The translations under genes were made by a program, and so were the position numbers. Shown here piece by piece: positions 1 through 8,671 of a stretch of 64,000 nt of DNA. The stretch lies in NCBI RefSeq assembly GCF_016858305.2, contig NZ_CP074436.1:3926001-3990000 (forward strand), written 5' to 3'. Positions within the stretch are counted from its first letter, which is position 1, and each line of letters begins with the position of its first letter. Below the pieces are notes generated by a model. The model made no database searches, was not told where the DNA came from, and saw nothing but the letters and a program-made list of their open reading frames with translations. Source of the DNA: Polaribacter sp. Q13. Lineage in GTDB: Bacteria > Bacteroidota > Bacteroidia > Flavobacteriales > Flavobacteriaceae.

Positions 1-3000
1 GCTCAGTACTGGCTTCAATCCAATTAGTTCCATTTAACAATAATGCATACACCGCTTCAGAAGTTGCCTTGGTGGTATTCCAACTATTGGTTTGCTTGTT
101 TTTTAGCAACCAAATTTTTAGGTTGTCAATGGTTTCTGTATTGTTTTCTATTTCAGAAAATGTTTCAATCATTAATGCTTGAGTTTCTATAGGAGCTTGA
201 TAATAATAGTAACCAGCAGCGTTTTCTTTCCAATACATTCCTAATTCATCAGAAGTAATTGAATTTTCTTTTAAGGATTTTAAAATCTGACTTGCAGTTA
301 TTTTTTCATCGCTTCTAAAAAGCGATAAAGCAATTTGTCCTTTTGCATATAAATTATAGTCATTCCAATAGGTAACAGTTTGATTTCTGTAATAAGCAAC
401 CGCTTTTTGCAAGTTGTTATTCATAGAAATGGAAGAATAAAAACTACGCATATACAAATACTGAATGGTAAAATAGTTCAGATTGTTTTTAGCCAAATAG
501 TTGTCATAATCTTCTTTACCTTTTTTTTCTGTTTTGGCTTTCTGTTTAATTTCTTCTGCTCTTTCTATGAGTTTATTGTATTGTTCTAATAATTCTCCAT
601 CTAAATAATTAACAGATTTTTCTATTATTTTTTTAGTTGATGGTTCGAAATTTTCTGCACCTAATTTTGATAAATGTCCAAAACCAGTTGCAATATGTTG
701 TGTAATAAAATTACTTTCATATCGTCCGCCTTTAAACCAAGGAAATCCACCAGAATTCATCTGAATGTCTTCTAATTTATTGATGGCCTTTTCTTGATCA
801 TTTTTCATCTTATTCAAGTCGAATAATAAAGCGATTCTCTTTTTTTGCTCGGTTTCAGATTGCGCATCTCTTAACCAAGGAGTTTCTTGAATTATTAATG
901 ATTTTAATTCTTGATTCTTCTCTAAATTAGATAATAAAGCATCAGAAGATTTCCAAGCATTAAATACTTTTTGAATTCTAGGATTAGAATTTGCGACAAA
1001 ACTTGCCAAGGTATTTGCATAATATCTAGAGAAAACTTGTTCTGCACATTCATACGGATATTCCATTAAATATGGCAAAGATTGAATTGCATACCAAACT
1101 GGGTTTGACGTCATTTCTAAAGTCAATTTGTGGTTTTTTAAAGTAGAAGACGAGCCTGCACTGAGCGTAGACGAAGTGTTCTTTAACTTATCTAAGGTAA
1201 AAGTTTTTGTTTCGTTAGATTTTATCCACATTGGTAAGGTTTCTGTTACCAACATCCTGTTGGATAAAACGGGTAAAACATTTTGTTCACCATCAGAGAA
1301 ATCACCAGCTTTAGCCACAATTTTATATTGTACCGCTTGCACCGTTTCTGGAATTGATAATTGCCAAGATACATTGGTATTTCCGTCTTTATTTACTGTA
1401 AAGTTTTTAGTAGAATTAGTGTTTTCTAAATCAATATTAATTTCTTTGTTTGTAATTGCGTCCGTTAACATTAATTTTGCGAAACCACTTAATTGGTTAT
1501 TTGTTAAGTTGGTAATTTTTGCACTTAAAGTAATTTTATCTCCTTCACGTAAAAATCTTGGTGCATTTGGCACTATCATTAATTCTTTTTGCGTAACCGT
1601 TTCTAATGTTTTGGTTGCCGATTTTAAAGATTTAGTATGTGCTAGTAATTGTAATTTCCAACGTGTTAATGCTTCTGGCATTGTAAAAGAAAAACTGACT
1701 TGTCCGTTTTTATCTGTTCTTAATTGTGGAAAAAAGAAAGCGGTTTCTTTAAAGTTTTTTCGTGCTTCTATTTGTGATAATTGATTGTTTATAGCTTTTT
1801 TGGTATTAATTATAATTACGCCATTTAAACCTCTTTGTCCATATAAAGAAATGGCAGCAGCATCTTTTAGAATATCCATTTCTAAAATTTCATTAAGGTT
1901 TATACTTTCAACCTCTAATTTTGTCATTACTTTTCCATCAACCACATATAATGCCTCTGTAACGTTGTCTAAACTACCTATGCCTCTTATTAGAATATTT
2001 GCAGAGCCATTATCAACATTTATACCTGAAACTTGTCCTTGAAGAGCTTCTTCTAACTCAATTCCAGGAGCCATTTCGTTTGCTGTTTTTACACTCCATT
2101 TCATAACAGCGCCAGTCATGTCTTTTCTCTTCTGAGCTCCATAACCAATTATAACAACTTCGTCTAAAGAATTTAGGTTTTCCTTTAAGGCCACGTTAAG
2201 TATAGAAAAGTCTTCTACTTTTATATCTATATCATTAAAACCTAAATAATTAAACGTTAAAATATCTCCTTTTTTTATTTTAATGGAATAGTTTCCATCA
2301 AAGTCTGTTACTTTTCCTGTTAAACTACCTTTAACTGTAACATTAGCCCCTGGTATTGGTTCATTATATTTATCAGTTACAATTCCACTAATAGTACCAT
2401 TAAATTTACCCGATTTTTTAAATATAGCTTTGAATTTTATGTTTTTTAATTTATTAGTTATATCTCTTAAATATTGTTGATTTGTCCACCTATTATTTAG
2501 CAAACTAAACCCAAACCAGTTATAAGTATCATAAGAAATAGAAGGAAAACCGTAATAGCTACGTTGATTATTTCTGATATTAAAATTAATATTTCCAAAA
2601 CTATTACGAGCGTTACTTGTATTGTAAGAACTGTAAGTTGCTTTAGGTGTATTAGGGTTAAATTGCCAATTATGCGTCTTAAATTGATCTAAAGAAGCAT
2701 CGTACATAGAAGCTAAAACTTCCGCAGAAATTTTATCATCTTTGTCGTTTTTTATGGTGAAACTCCAAGTTTCATCTTGTCCTGGTTGTAATTTATCTCT
2801 AAAAATATTGGTTTCAATGGCTATTTTTGCTTGTTCTTCAATTACATTAATTAGTAAACTTCCACTTTTAAAATAATTGTAATTTACAAAGTGATATTTA
2901 ACAGCAAAACCACCAATATCTTCTTTGTTAACCGGTATTTTTAGTGTTTTTGTTTTATTATTTAAATGAATTAAATGTGTTTCTATAATTTTATGATTCT

Positions 3001-6000
3001 TTTCAATTTGTACAATAACCGTTATGTCTTTTGATGCAGAACCAATAGTTACTTCTGCAATATTATTAACAGTATAAGAAGTTTTGTTGGTATTAATAAC
3101 AAACAATTTATTGTCTGCAACTTTATTTTCTTTGGTATTAAAAAGAGAGAATTTTTGCTCATCTTTTACAGGGTTTCCAAATTTATCTTTACTTTCTAAA
3201 ACGGCAATATATTGTCCGGAAAACCATTTTTTAATGTTTTTAAGTTGCAGTTCTTTTGATGTTTCTGTATCAAAATCACTTAAAAAAACCATTTCACCTT
3301 TTTTCCACTCTTTTTCATCAGCTTCATTTTCAGAATAAGGATCATTAGGAAACAGTTTTCTAAATTCAGTAATAGAAATATCTTGATAATCTGGCGAGTT
3401 CCACGGACTTTTTCTCAGCGGATTCTTTGGTGAAATTAATTTGTATATTTTAATGTTTCCTTTTGCAGGAACAAACTCGCCGTTTAAATTCTTGGTAGCA
3501 ATAGTTAAAGTGGTTTCTTTTTGGTTTTTATCAATTTTATCATCTAAAGAAATAGTTGCTAATAAAGAATGGTAACCTACTTTAACATTGGTTGTAACGC
3601 TGTGGCTTTCTCCATTTACATCCGTAATATCTGCCGTAACTTCATACGTAAAAATGGGTAAATCTTCTTTAGAAACATTTTCATCTGGCATCGCTTTAAA
3701 TATAATTTTAAAAGCACCATTTTCATCCGTTTTGCTTTCTCCGTGTGTAATTTCTTGCGGACTAGAAGTAGTATTTGGTCTTCTCCAATAATACCAACTC
3801 GGGTATTGTACTTTTCTGTGGACACGGTACACCACTTTTGCATCTGTAATATTTGCACCAGAAAAGGCTTTTGCAAAACCATTTACCGTAATAGAATCGT
3901 TAATTTTAAAACTTTCGGTAACGGGTTTAAATTGGGCTTCAAATTTTGGTCTTTTGTATTCTTCTACAGAAATGTGTGTTCTGCGAGTATGAAAATCATA
4001 ATCTTTATTGTCATAAAATTTACTGTCATGCTCTGTACTTTCATTAATTTGGATACTAAATTTACCTGTTAAACCATTGCTAGGTAAAATAAACTCCCCT
4101 GCTACAGAACCAAACTCGTTGAGTATTAAATTAAGTGTTTTTACTTTTTGATTATTAACATCTCTTAAAATAATTTCTATATATTCATTTTTAAAAACTT
4201 CAGATTTTTTTCCTTGTTTTTTAATAACAATTGTTTTAAAATAAACGGTTTGTCCTGGTCTATAAATACTTCTATCTGTAAAAATAAAAGGGACAAGACT
4301 TTCTTCGACTTCTTCAATAGATTTTCTATTGTTTTTATGTAAATAAAAATTACCAAAACGGGCAAAATCAGTATCCGTTTTTACGGTGATTTCTACCTTA
4401 CTATAATTAGTGTCGCTTTTAAAAGAAGCAAAACCATTTTTGTCTGTAATTAGTTTTCTATTGATAGATGAACCTCTGTTATTTTTTTTGCTTTTTAAAT
4501 GAATCTCTGCATTTTTAATTGGTTTTCCGTTATTTCTATCAACAATTTGATAATTATGTTTGTTGTCAAAATTGTTTTCAATAATTGTTAAATTTGTTAC
4601 TTGAAAAGAGGTAGTTCCAAAGAGTTCATTTTCTTTTAAAACAGTGTTTTCTGAAGTTATAATTAAGTAAGTTCCTTTATTAGCTTTAGGTACAATTACT
4701 TCGGTAGAATGTTGTAAGTAATCATTTTCGTTACGTAATTTTGAAGTCCAATTACTTACGTTTTCTAACGTATTTATTAATTTTATTTTTTCTTTTAATT
4801 GATAGACTTTGTTAAATTGATACAACTGCTTATTGGTTATTTTATAGACCTTAAAATTTAAAGTATCAATATTTTTATAGTTGATTAATAATCTAGAGTT
4901 TTTCTGAATTGGAATACTTTTTTCTGCCGTAATAAATAGTGTTTTTTCTAAAATTTGATTTTTAAGTATTGTGCATTTTTTAGCACCTAAACTTTTTGGA
5001 AAACGTTTAATTATTGAATTGCAAATTTCTAAAGCTTCCTTATTTTTATACCTGTCTTTTTCTGCTGTGTTAGCAAGATAAGAATTGGCTTTGTTATTGT
5101 ATGTTTTAGCAATTTCAAAAGCATATAAACCACTAGCTTCATTTGTTTTAGTTTTTTCTTTTGATGCTTTTAAGGTTGATACTAAAATTGCTTCTTTATC
5201 ATTAAAAGTAGCATGATTATTTACAAAGTTTAATCTATGAATATCAATATCTACCAACGCGTCTAAATTGTTGTTTTTTAAATGAAACAGTATTAGTTCT
5301 TGATAAATTTTTAGGGCATTAAATTCTAAAGATAAAGTGTCTTTTGAAGTAATATTTAGTTTAGAAAAAGTGTTATAATTCCCTAAAAAATCAGGGTTAT
5401 CAATACTGAATTTATAAGACGGTCTTGTAATAGAGGTTTCTGAAGATTTATAGAATTCTAAAGCATTGTTTGCAAGAAAATCATATAAAGTAGGTCTGTA
5501 TGTTTTAGACTCTTTAGAGATTTGTAAAATATCTGAATAATCATAAATACCTGTTTTCTGTAATTCTTCTACATTCTCTAAAGAACTCTCAAAATGACAA
5601 TGTATTTCTTTAAAAAGCGTTTCTAAATCCCAAGTTCTAAAGTCGTTATTATCTACTTTGTTCGCTGTTTTTGTTCGGTTGTAAAACTTGTATCTATTTC
5701 CATTGAAATATTGCCAATACAAATTAGCTAAAACATTTTCTAACACGTTTTTTGTTGGAAATGTACTAGTAGCAATCTGTTTTTTTAAATTTTCTATTAC
5801 TTTTAATTGAGCATCTTCTTCTAGCGTTAATGAAAATTTACTTTTATAAAAAAGTGATTTAATTAGCTGAGAAGAATTATGTTCTTTCTCTGCCTCTGTG
5901 TAAATTTTGTCTACAATTTTTAAAGCAGACTTTGGTAAATTGTCTATTTCGAAACCTTCTACTTGTAACCAAAGGTTCTCAAAAGAGTTTTGGGCGTTAG

Positions 6001-6052
6001 AAATAGAAGCGAATGCTAGAATCATTATTAATGTTGATGTAATTTTTTTCAT
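1..6052 (-). CDS. Alpha-2-macroglobulin family protein with inserted TonB-plug module (3' end outside window)
   Basis: The frame is open from ATG at 6052 to the window edge, at least 2017 codons. An in-frame ATG at 6058 is an alternative start. Residues 1-21 form a Sec signal peptide ending SNAQ. Residues 22 to about 560 look helical and repetitive. The MG2-type signature DRSIYRPGQ starts at residue 593 and macroglobulin-like beta domains follow. Residues about 1219-1300 are a carboxypeptidase-regulatory-like fold (ISGIVTDKYNEPIPGANV), followed to about 1417 by a TonB-plug-like stretch (SLDEVVIIGYG, LQGQVSGINV, ILIRGIGSL, GVIIINTKK). The thioester motif C1669-A-E-Q keeps the reactive Cys and Gln and opens the alpha/alpha thioester domain. 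Known bacterial A2Ms are periplasmic protease traps or envelope guards. The plug insertion suggests an outer-membrane or transport link, which is inference. Family call firm, exact role unknown. Confidence 0.9.
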   Translation of the reverse strand, partial: MKKITSTLIMILAFASISNAQNSFENLWLQVEGFEIDNLPKSALKIVDKIYTEAEKEHNSSQLIKSLFYKSKFSLTLEEDAQLKVIENLKKQIATSTFPTKNVLENVLANLYWQYFNGNRYKFYNRTKTANKVDNNDFRTWDLETLFKEIHCHFESSLENVEELQKTGIYDYSDILQISKESKTYRPTLYDFLANNALEFYKSSETSITRPSYKFSIDNPDFLGNYNTFSKLNITSKDTLSLEFNALKIYQELILFHLKNNNLDALVDIDIHRLNFVNNHATFNDKEAILVSTLKASKEKTKTNEASGLYAFEIAKTYNNKANSYLANTAEKDRYKNKEALEICNSIIKRFPKSLGAKKCTILKNQILEKTLFITAEKSIPIQKNSRLLINYKNIDTLNFKVYKITNKQLYQFNKVYQLKEKIKLINTLENVSNWTSKLRNENDYLQHSTEVIVPKANKGTYLIITSENTVLKENELFGTTSFQVTNLTIIENNFDNKHNYQIVDRNNGKPIKNAEIHLKSKKNNRGSSINRKLITDKNGFASFKSDTNYSKVEITVKTDTDFARFGNFYLHKNNRKSIEEVEESLVPFIFTDRSIYRPGQTVYFKTIVIKKQGKKSEVFKNEYIEIILRDVNNQKVKTLNLILNEFGSVAGEFILPSNGLTGKFSIQINESTEHDSKFYDNKDYDFHTRRTHISVEEYKRPKFEAQFKPVTESFKINDSITVNGFAKAFSGANITDAKVVYRVHRKVQYPSWYYWRRPNTTSSPQEITHGESKTDENGAFKIIFKAMPDENVSKEDLPIFTYEVTADITDVNGESHSVTTNVKVGYHSLLATISLDDKIDKNQKETTLTIATKNLNGEFVPAKGNIKIYKLISPKNPLRKSPWNSPDYQDISITEFRKLFPNDPYSENEADEKEWKKGEMVFLSDFDTETSKELQLKNIKKWFSGQYIAVLESKDKFGNPVKDEQKFSLFNTKENKVADNKLFVINTNKTSYTVNNIAEVTIGSASKDITVIVQIEKNHKIIETHLIHLNNKTKTLKIPVNKEDIGGFAVKYHFVNYNYFKSGSLLINVIEEQAKIAIETNIFRDKLQPGQDETWSFTIKNDKDDKISAEVLASMYDASLDQFKTHNWQFNPNTPKATYSSYNTSNARNSFGNINFNIRNNQRSYYGFPSISYDTYNWFGFSLLNNRWTNQQYLRDITNKLKNIKFKAIFKKSGKFNGTISGIVTDKYNEPIPGANVTVKGSLTGKVTDFDGNYSIKIKKGDILTFNYLGFNDIDIKVEDFSILNVALKENLNSLDEVVIIGYGAQKRKDMTGAVMKWSVKTANEMAPGIELEEALQGQVSGINVDNGSANILIRGIGSLDNVTEALYVVDGKVMTKLEVESINLNEILEMDILKDAAAISLYGQRGLNGVIIINTKKAINNQLSQIEARKNFKETAFFFPQLRTDKNGQVSFSFTMPEALTRWKLQLLAHTKSLKSATKTLETVTQKELMIVPNAPRFLREGDKITLSAKITNLTNNQLSGFAKLMLTDAITNKEINIDLENTNSTKNFTVNKDGNTNVSWQLSIPETVQAVQYKIVAKAGDFSDGEQNVLPVLSNRMLVTETLPMWIKSNETKTFTLDKLKNTSSTLSAGSSSTLKNHKLTLEMTSNPVWYAIQSLPYLMEYPYECAEQVFSRYYANTLASFVANSNPRIQKVFNAWKSSDALLSNLEKNQELKSLIIQETPWLRDAQSETEQKKRIALLFDLNKMKNDQEKAINKLEDIQMNSGGFPWFKGGRYESNFITQHIATGFGHLSKLGAENFEPSTKKIIEKSVNYLDGELLEQYNKLIERAEEIKQKAKTEKKGKEDYDNYLAKNNLNYFTIQYLYMRSFYSSISMNNNLQKAVAYYRNQTVTYWNDYNLYAKGQIALSLFRSDEKITASQILKSLKENSITSDELGMYWKENAAGYYYYQAPIETQALMIETFSEIENNTETIDNLKIWLLKNKQTNSWNTTKATSEAVYALLLNGTNWIEASTE
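1159..1178. repeat. GAGCGTAG-type short repeat inside the A2M coding region
   Basis: The 20-mer CACTGAGCGTAGACGAAGTG has CACT/AGTG ends. It is GC-richer than its surroundings and differs by one base, from memory, from a CACTGAGCGTAGTCGAAGTG-type repeat common between genes of Flavobacteriaceae. It lies in codons for a Ser/Thr-rich linker (TSSTLSAGSSS) upstream of the thioester domain and keeps the frame open. Repeat identity is recalled, not searched. Confidence 0.35.
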
Positions 6053-6096
6053 TATCATAAGATTTAATGCTGTAAAGCACGTTTAAATCGATTTTA

Positions 6097-6129
6097 AAAA
6101 CAACCTAAAATTAGTTAACGGGTTGTTTT
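6097..6129. promoter_or_regulatory. Inverted repeat in the A2M/mpl divergent region
   Basis: AAAACAACC (6097-6105) and GGTTGTTTT (6121-6129) are perfect 9-bp arms around a 15-nt loop. An outer GCAC/GTGC pair at 6077-6080 and 6131-6134 could extend it. It sits between two divergent genes without a U-tract on the A2M side, so an operator or 5'-UTR hairpin is more likely than a terminator. Function unknown. Confidence 0.35.
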
Positions 6130-6179
6130 AGTGCGTAAAACTATTTTTTAATTGAGTTTAGTTATAAAGATACTTTATA

Positions 6180-6209
6180 TTGTGTAAAGCTTTTGTATTT
6201 TTACTTTTC
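6180..6209 (+). promoter_or_regulatory. Probable promoter of the Mur ligase gene
   Basis: TTG at 6180-6182, a 19-bp spacer and TACTTTTC at 6202-6209 match the Bacteroidota -33/-7 pattern (TTG, TAnnTTTG) except for the last base. Transcription would start only a few bases before ATG 6223, which argues against the TTG at 6193 being the start codon. Confidence 0.45.
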
Positions 6210-6222
6210 TAAATTTTGTTCG

Positions 6223-7575
6223 ATGAAAATTCACTTTATTGCTATTGGCGGAAGCGCAATGCACAACTTAGCAATTGCTTTACACCAAAAAGGATACCAA
6301 GTTTCTGGTTCTGATGATACAATTCACAATCCTTCTAAATCTAGATTAGAAAAATATGGTTTGTTACCAGAAGAATTTGGCTGGTTTCCAGAAAAAATAG
6401 CGTCTAACCTAGATGCAATTATTTTGGGAATGCATGCTAAAATTGACAATCCAGAGTTGTTAAAGGCACAAGAATTAGGTTTAAAAATTTATTCTTATCC
6501 AGAATTTTTATACGAACAATCTAAAGATAAAACGCGAGTTGTTATTGGAGGTTCTCATGGAAAAACAACCATTACTTCTATGATTCTACATGTATTAAAT
6601 TATCATGAAAAAGAAGTAGATTACATGGTTGGTGCGCAATTAGAAGGTTTTGAAACCATGGTGCATTTAACTGAAGAAAACGATTTTATTGTTTTAGAAG
6701 GTGATGAGTACTTGAGTTCGCCAATAGATATGAGACCAAAGTTTCATTTATACAAACCAAATATTGCGTTATTAAGCGGGATTGCTTGGGATCATATTAA
6801 TGTTTTTCCAACATTTGAAGGGTATGTAGAGCAGTTTAAAATCTTTACAGATTCTATGGTAAACGGAGGAAGTATGGTTTATAATGAAGAAGATGCAATT
6901 GTAAAAGAGGTTGTAGAATCATCAGAAAATCATATTAAGAAGTATCCTTATACGACACCTAAACATTTTATTGAAAACGGAATTACCTATTTAGAAACAT
7001 CAGAAGGAAACTTACCATTAGAGGTTTTTGGAAAACACAATCTTCAAAATTTAGCAGGAGCAAAGTGGATTTGTCAGCACATGGGAATTGATGAAGATGA
7101 TTTTTATGAAGCCATTGCTAGTTTTGCAGGAGCAAGCAAGCGATTAGAGAAAATTGTAGAAACTCCATCAACAGTAATTTTTAAAGACTTTGCACACTCA
7201 CCAAGTAAAGTGGAGGCAACTACAAAAGCCGTAAAAGAACAATATTCTGAGAGAACTGTTTTGGCTTGTTTAGAATTACATACCTATTCTAGTTTAAATG
7301 CTGAGTTTTTAGCAGAATATAAAGGAGCCTTAGATGCAGCTGACAAAGCGGTGGTGTTTTATTCTCCGCATGCCGTGAAAATTAAACAATTATCAGCCGT
7401 TACTGCGGAACAAATTGCAAACGCTTTTGAAAGAGATGATTTGGTTATTTATACGAATCCCGATGAATTTAAAGCATTCTTATTTAGTCAGAATTTAGAG
7501 AAAACAGCAGTTGTTTTAATGAGTTCTGGTAATTATGGAGGTTTAGATTTTGAAGAGGTTAAAGGTTTGGTTTAG
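6223..7575 (+). CDS. mpl: Mpl-type Mur ligase (UDP-MurNAc:tripeptide ligase family)
   Basis: A 450-residue cytoplasmic Mur ligase. Enzymes of the Mpl branch attach recycled murein tripeptide to UDP-MurNAc in ATP-dependent peptidoglycan recycling. The N-terminal Rossmann-like domain begins MKIHFIAIGGSAMHN. The ATP-binding loop GSHGKTT is at about residues 110-116. The central domain has LEGDEYLSS, and the C-terminal ligase domain contains FKDFAHSPSKVEAT. ATG 6223 is preferred over the upstream in-frame TTG 6193 because MKIHFIAIGG is the conserved family start and the TTG lies within the predicted promoter. The last 17 bp overlap the convergent nucleotidyltransferase gene. The alternative is a MurC-like ligase; AIGGSAMHN and the absence of other mur genes favour Mpl. 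Confidence 0.85.
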   Translation: MKIHFIAIGGSAMHNLAIALHQKGYQVSGSDDTIHNPSKSRLEKYGLLPEEFGWFPEKIASNLDAIILGMHAKIDNPELLKAQELGLKIYSYPEFLYEQSKDKTRVVIGGSHGKTTITSMILHVLNYHEKEVDYMVGAQLEGFETMVHLTEENDFIVLEGDEYLSSPIDMRPKFHLYKPNIALLSGIAWDHINVFPTFEGYVEQFKIFTDSMVNGGSMVYNEEDAIVKEVVESSENHIKKYPYTTPKHFIENGITYLETSEGNLPLEVFGKHNLQNLAGAKWICQHMGIDEDDFYEAIASFAGASKRLEKIVETPSTVIFKDFAHSPSKVEATTKAVKEQYSERTVLACLELHTYSSLNAEFLAEYKGALDAADKAVVFYSPHAVKIKQLSAVTAEQIANAFERDDLVIYTNPDEFKAFLFSQNLEKTAVVLMSSGNYGGLDFEEVKGLV

Positions 7576-8671
7576 TTTTTTTTAGACCAAGTTGAATAAG
7601 TTTTATTTGTATCCAATGTTTATCCGTTACTCTATTTAATAGCCACTTCCTATAAGCTTTGTCAAAAAATGATTTATAAATAATGCTCAATCTCTTTTTT
7701 ATAAAAAGAATATTTTCTGTTTTTTTATGCCTTTTAACTTTTAAAACATTATTATTTAGTTGCTTATAAAAAATGTTTAGATAACTTTCTATTTCTACAG
7801 TAGAATTATATTTTAAAGAAGTTGGTCTATTAAAAACTTCAAAACAACTTGCATAAAAACAATTTAAAGGGGTTTTTAATTTTTGAAATTCATCAAAACC
7901 TTTATTTGAATTTATTTTTTTAGAAAGTAAAAAAACATCGTATGCATTTCTTAAAGAAATATTTTTGAAGTGAAATCCATTATCATTTATTTGAGTAGCA
8001 ATAATTGATAAAGCTAGTTGATTTTCAAAACTAATTACATTTATTTTATTTATTATTTGCGAGTTTTTCTTTACAATATTATAATTAAACTCATCGGCAT
8101 ATTTTTCAATTAATAATTCTTTATGAATTTCTACAGCAGCAATTTTTTTTAACTTTTGTAGTCTTGGATGGTGTTTAAATTGAGGGAAATCGTATGTAGT
8201 TTTATGTACTTTAGAATATTCATTATTTGTTAATAATTTGATTGCTTTTGTATAATCTTCTTCGGAGAAAATAAAATCAATATCGCCAACCATTCTTTCA
8301 CCAATATCTTCGTATAATCCTTCAAGTAAGTTTCCGGTTCCTTTTAAGAAAATTGGAGTAATATTGTTTGTTAATAAAAGTTCATTTATTTCTTTAGCCT
8401 GCTCAATAATTTGCTCATTTCTCTCTCTATTTAAATTAGTAATATGAATCATATAATTCACTAATTCTTCTGGTAAATAATGCAAGAAATTGGCTCTTTT
8501 AAGATTGCAATACAAAGCAGGGAATACAAAATGACCAGTACTTACTTTTACAACGGAATCCCAATCTATTTCTGTAGTTTTTAATTGTATTTCTATCTCT
8601 TGTTTGTTTTTTTCTTCCGAAGAAATTGTTAAACATTTAGCTACAAAAAAGAGTGTTTCTTTATAATTCAT
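7559..8671 (-). CDS. Nucleotidyltransferase family protein (PF14907-like)
   Basis: A 370-residue protein with the hallmarks of the 'uncharacterised nucleotidyltransferase' family PF14907: ITPIFLKGTGNL followed by ERMVGDIDFIF at about residues 105-135, where the D-x-D pair would bind metal, then a helical C-terminal half. No transmembrane segment or signal peptide is visible. The start codon overlaps the end of the upstream PqqD/HPr-kinase-like gene by 11 bp, so the two are surely co-transcribed and probably translationally coupled. Its end overlaps mpl by 17 bp, tail to tail. Relatives occur in some lasso-peptide and capsule clusters (established for the paeninodin type), but the substrate here is unknown. 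Family call good, role open. Confidence 0.8.
   Translation of the reverse strand: MNYKETLFFVAKCLTISSEEKNKQEIEIQLKTTEIDWDSVVKVSTGHFVFPALYCNLKRANFLHYLPEELVNYMIHITNLNRERNEQIIEQAKEINELLLTNNITPIFLKGTGNLLEGLYEDIGERMVGDIDFIFSEEDYTKAIKLLTNNEYSKVHKTTYDFPQFKHHPRLQKLKKIAAVEIHKELLIEKYADEFNYNIVKKNSQIINKINVISFENQLALSIIATQINDNGFHFKNISLRNAYDVFLLSKKINSNKGFDEFQKLKTPLNCFYASCFEVFNRPTSLKYNSTVEIESYLNIFYKQLNNNVLKVKRHKKTENILFIKKRLSIIYKSFFDKAYRKWLLNRVTDKHWIQIKLIQLGLKKTKPNL

Noticed and set aside
1128..2042. Two plus-strand reading frames (218 and 85 codons) within the A2M gene
   Set aside because: They are antisense to a minus-strand frame with clear A2M and plug motifs, and their translations are Phe/Ser-rich without domain features.
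3084..4072. Several plus- and minus-strand frames of 67-109 codons inside the A2M gene
   Set aside because: All are shadows; the A2M frame is continuous from 6052 through the thioester Cys codon at 1048, which excludes a frameshift between them.
6193..6222. TTG-initiated N-terminal extension of the Mur ligase
   Set aside because: It overlaps the predicted promoter, and the conserved family start is MKIHFIAIGG at 6223.
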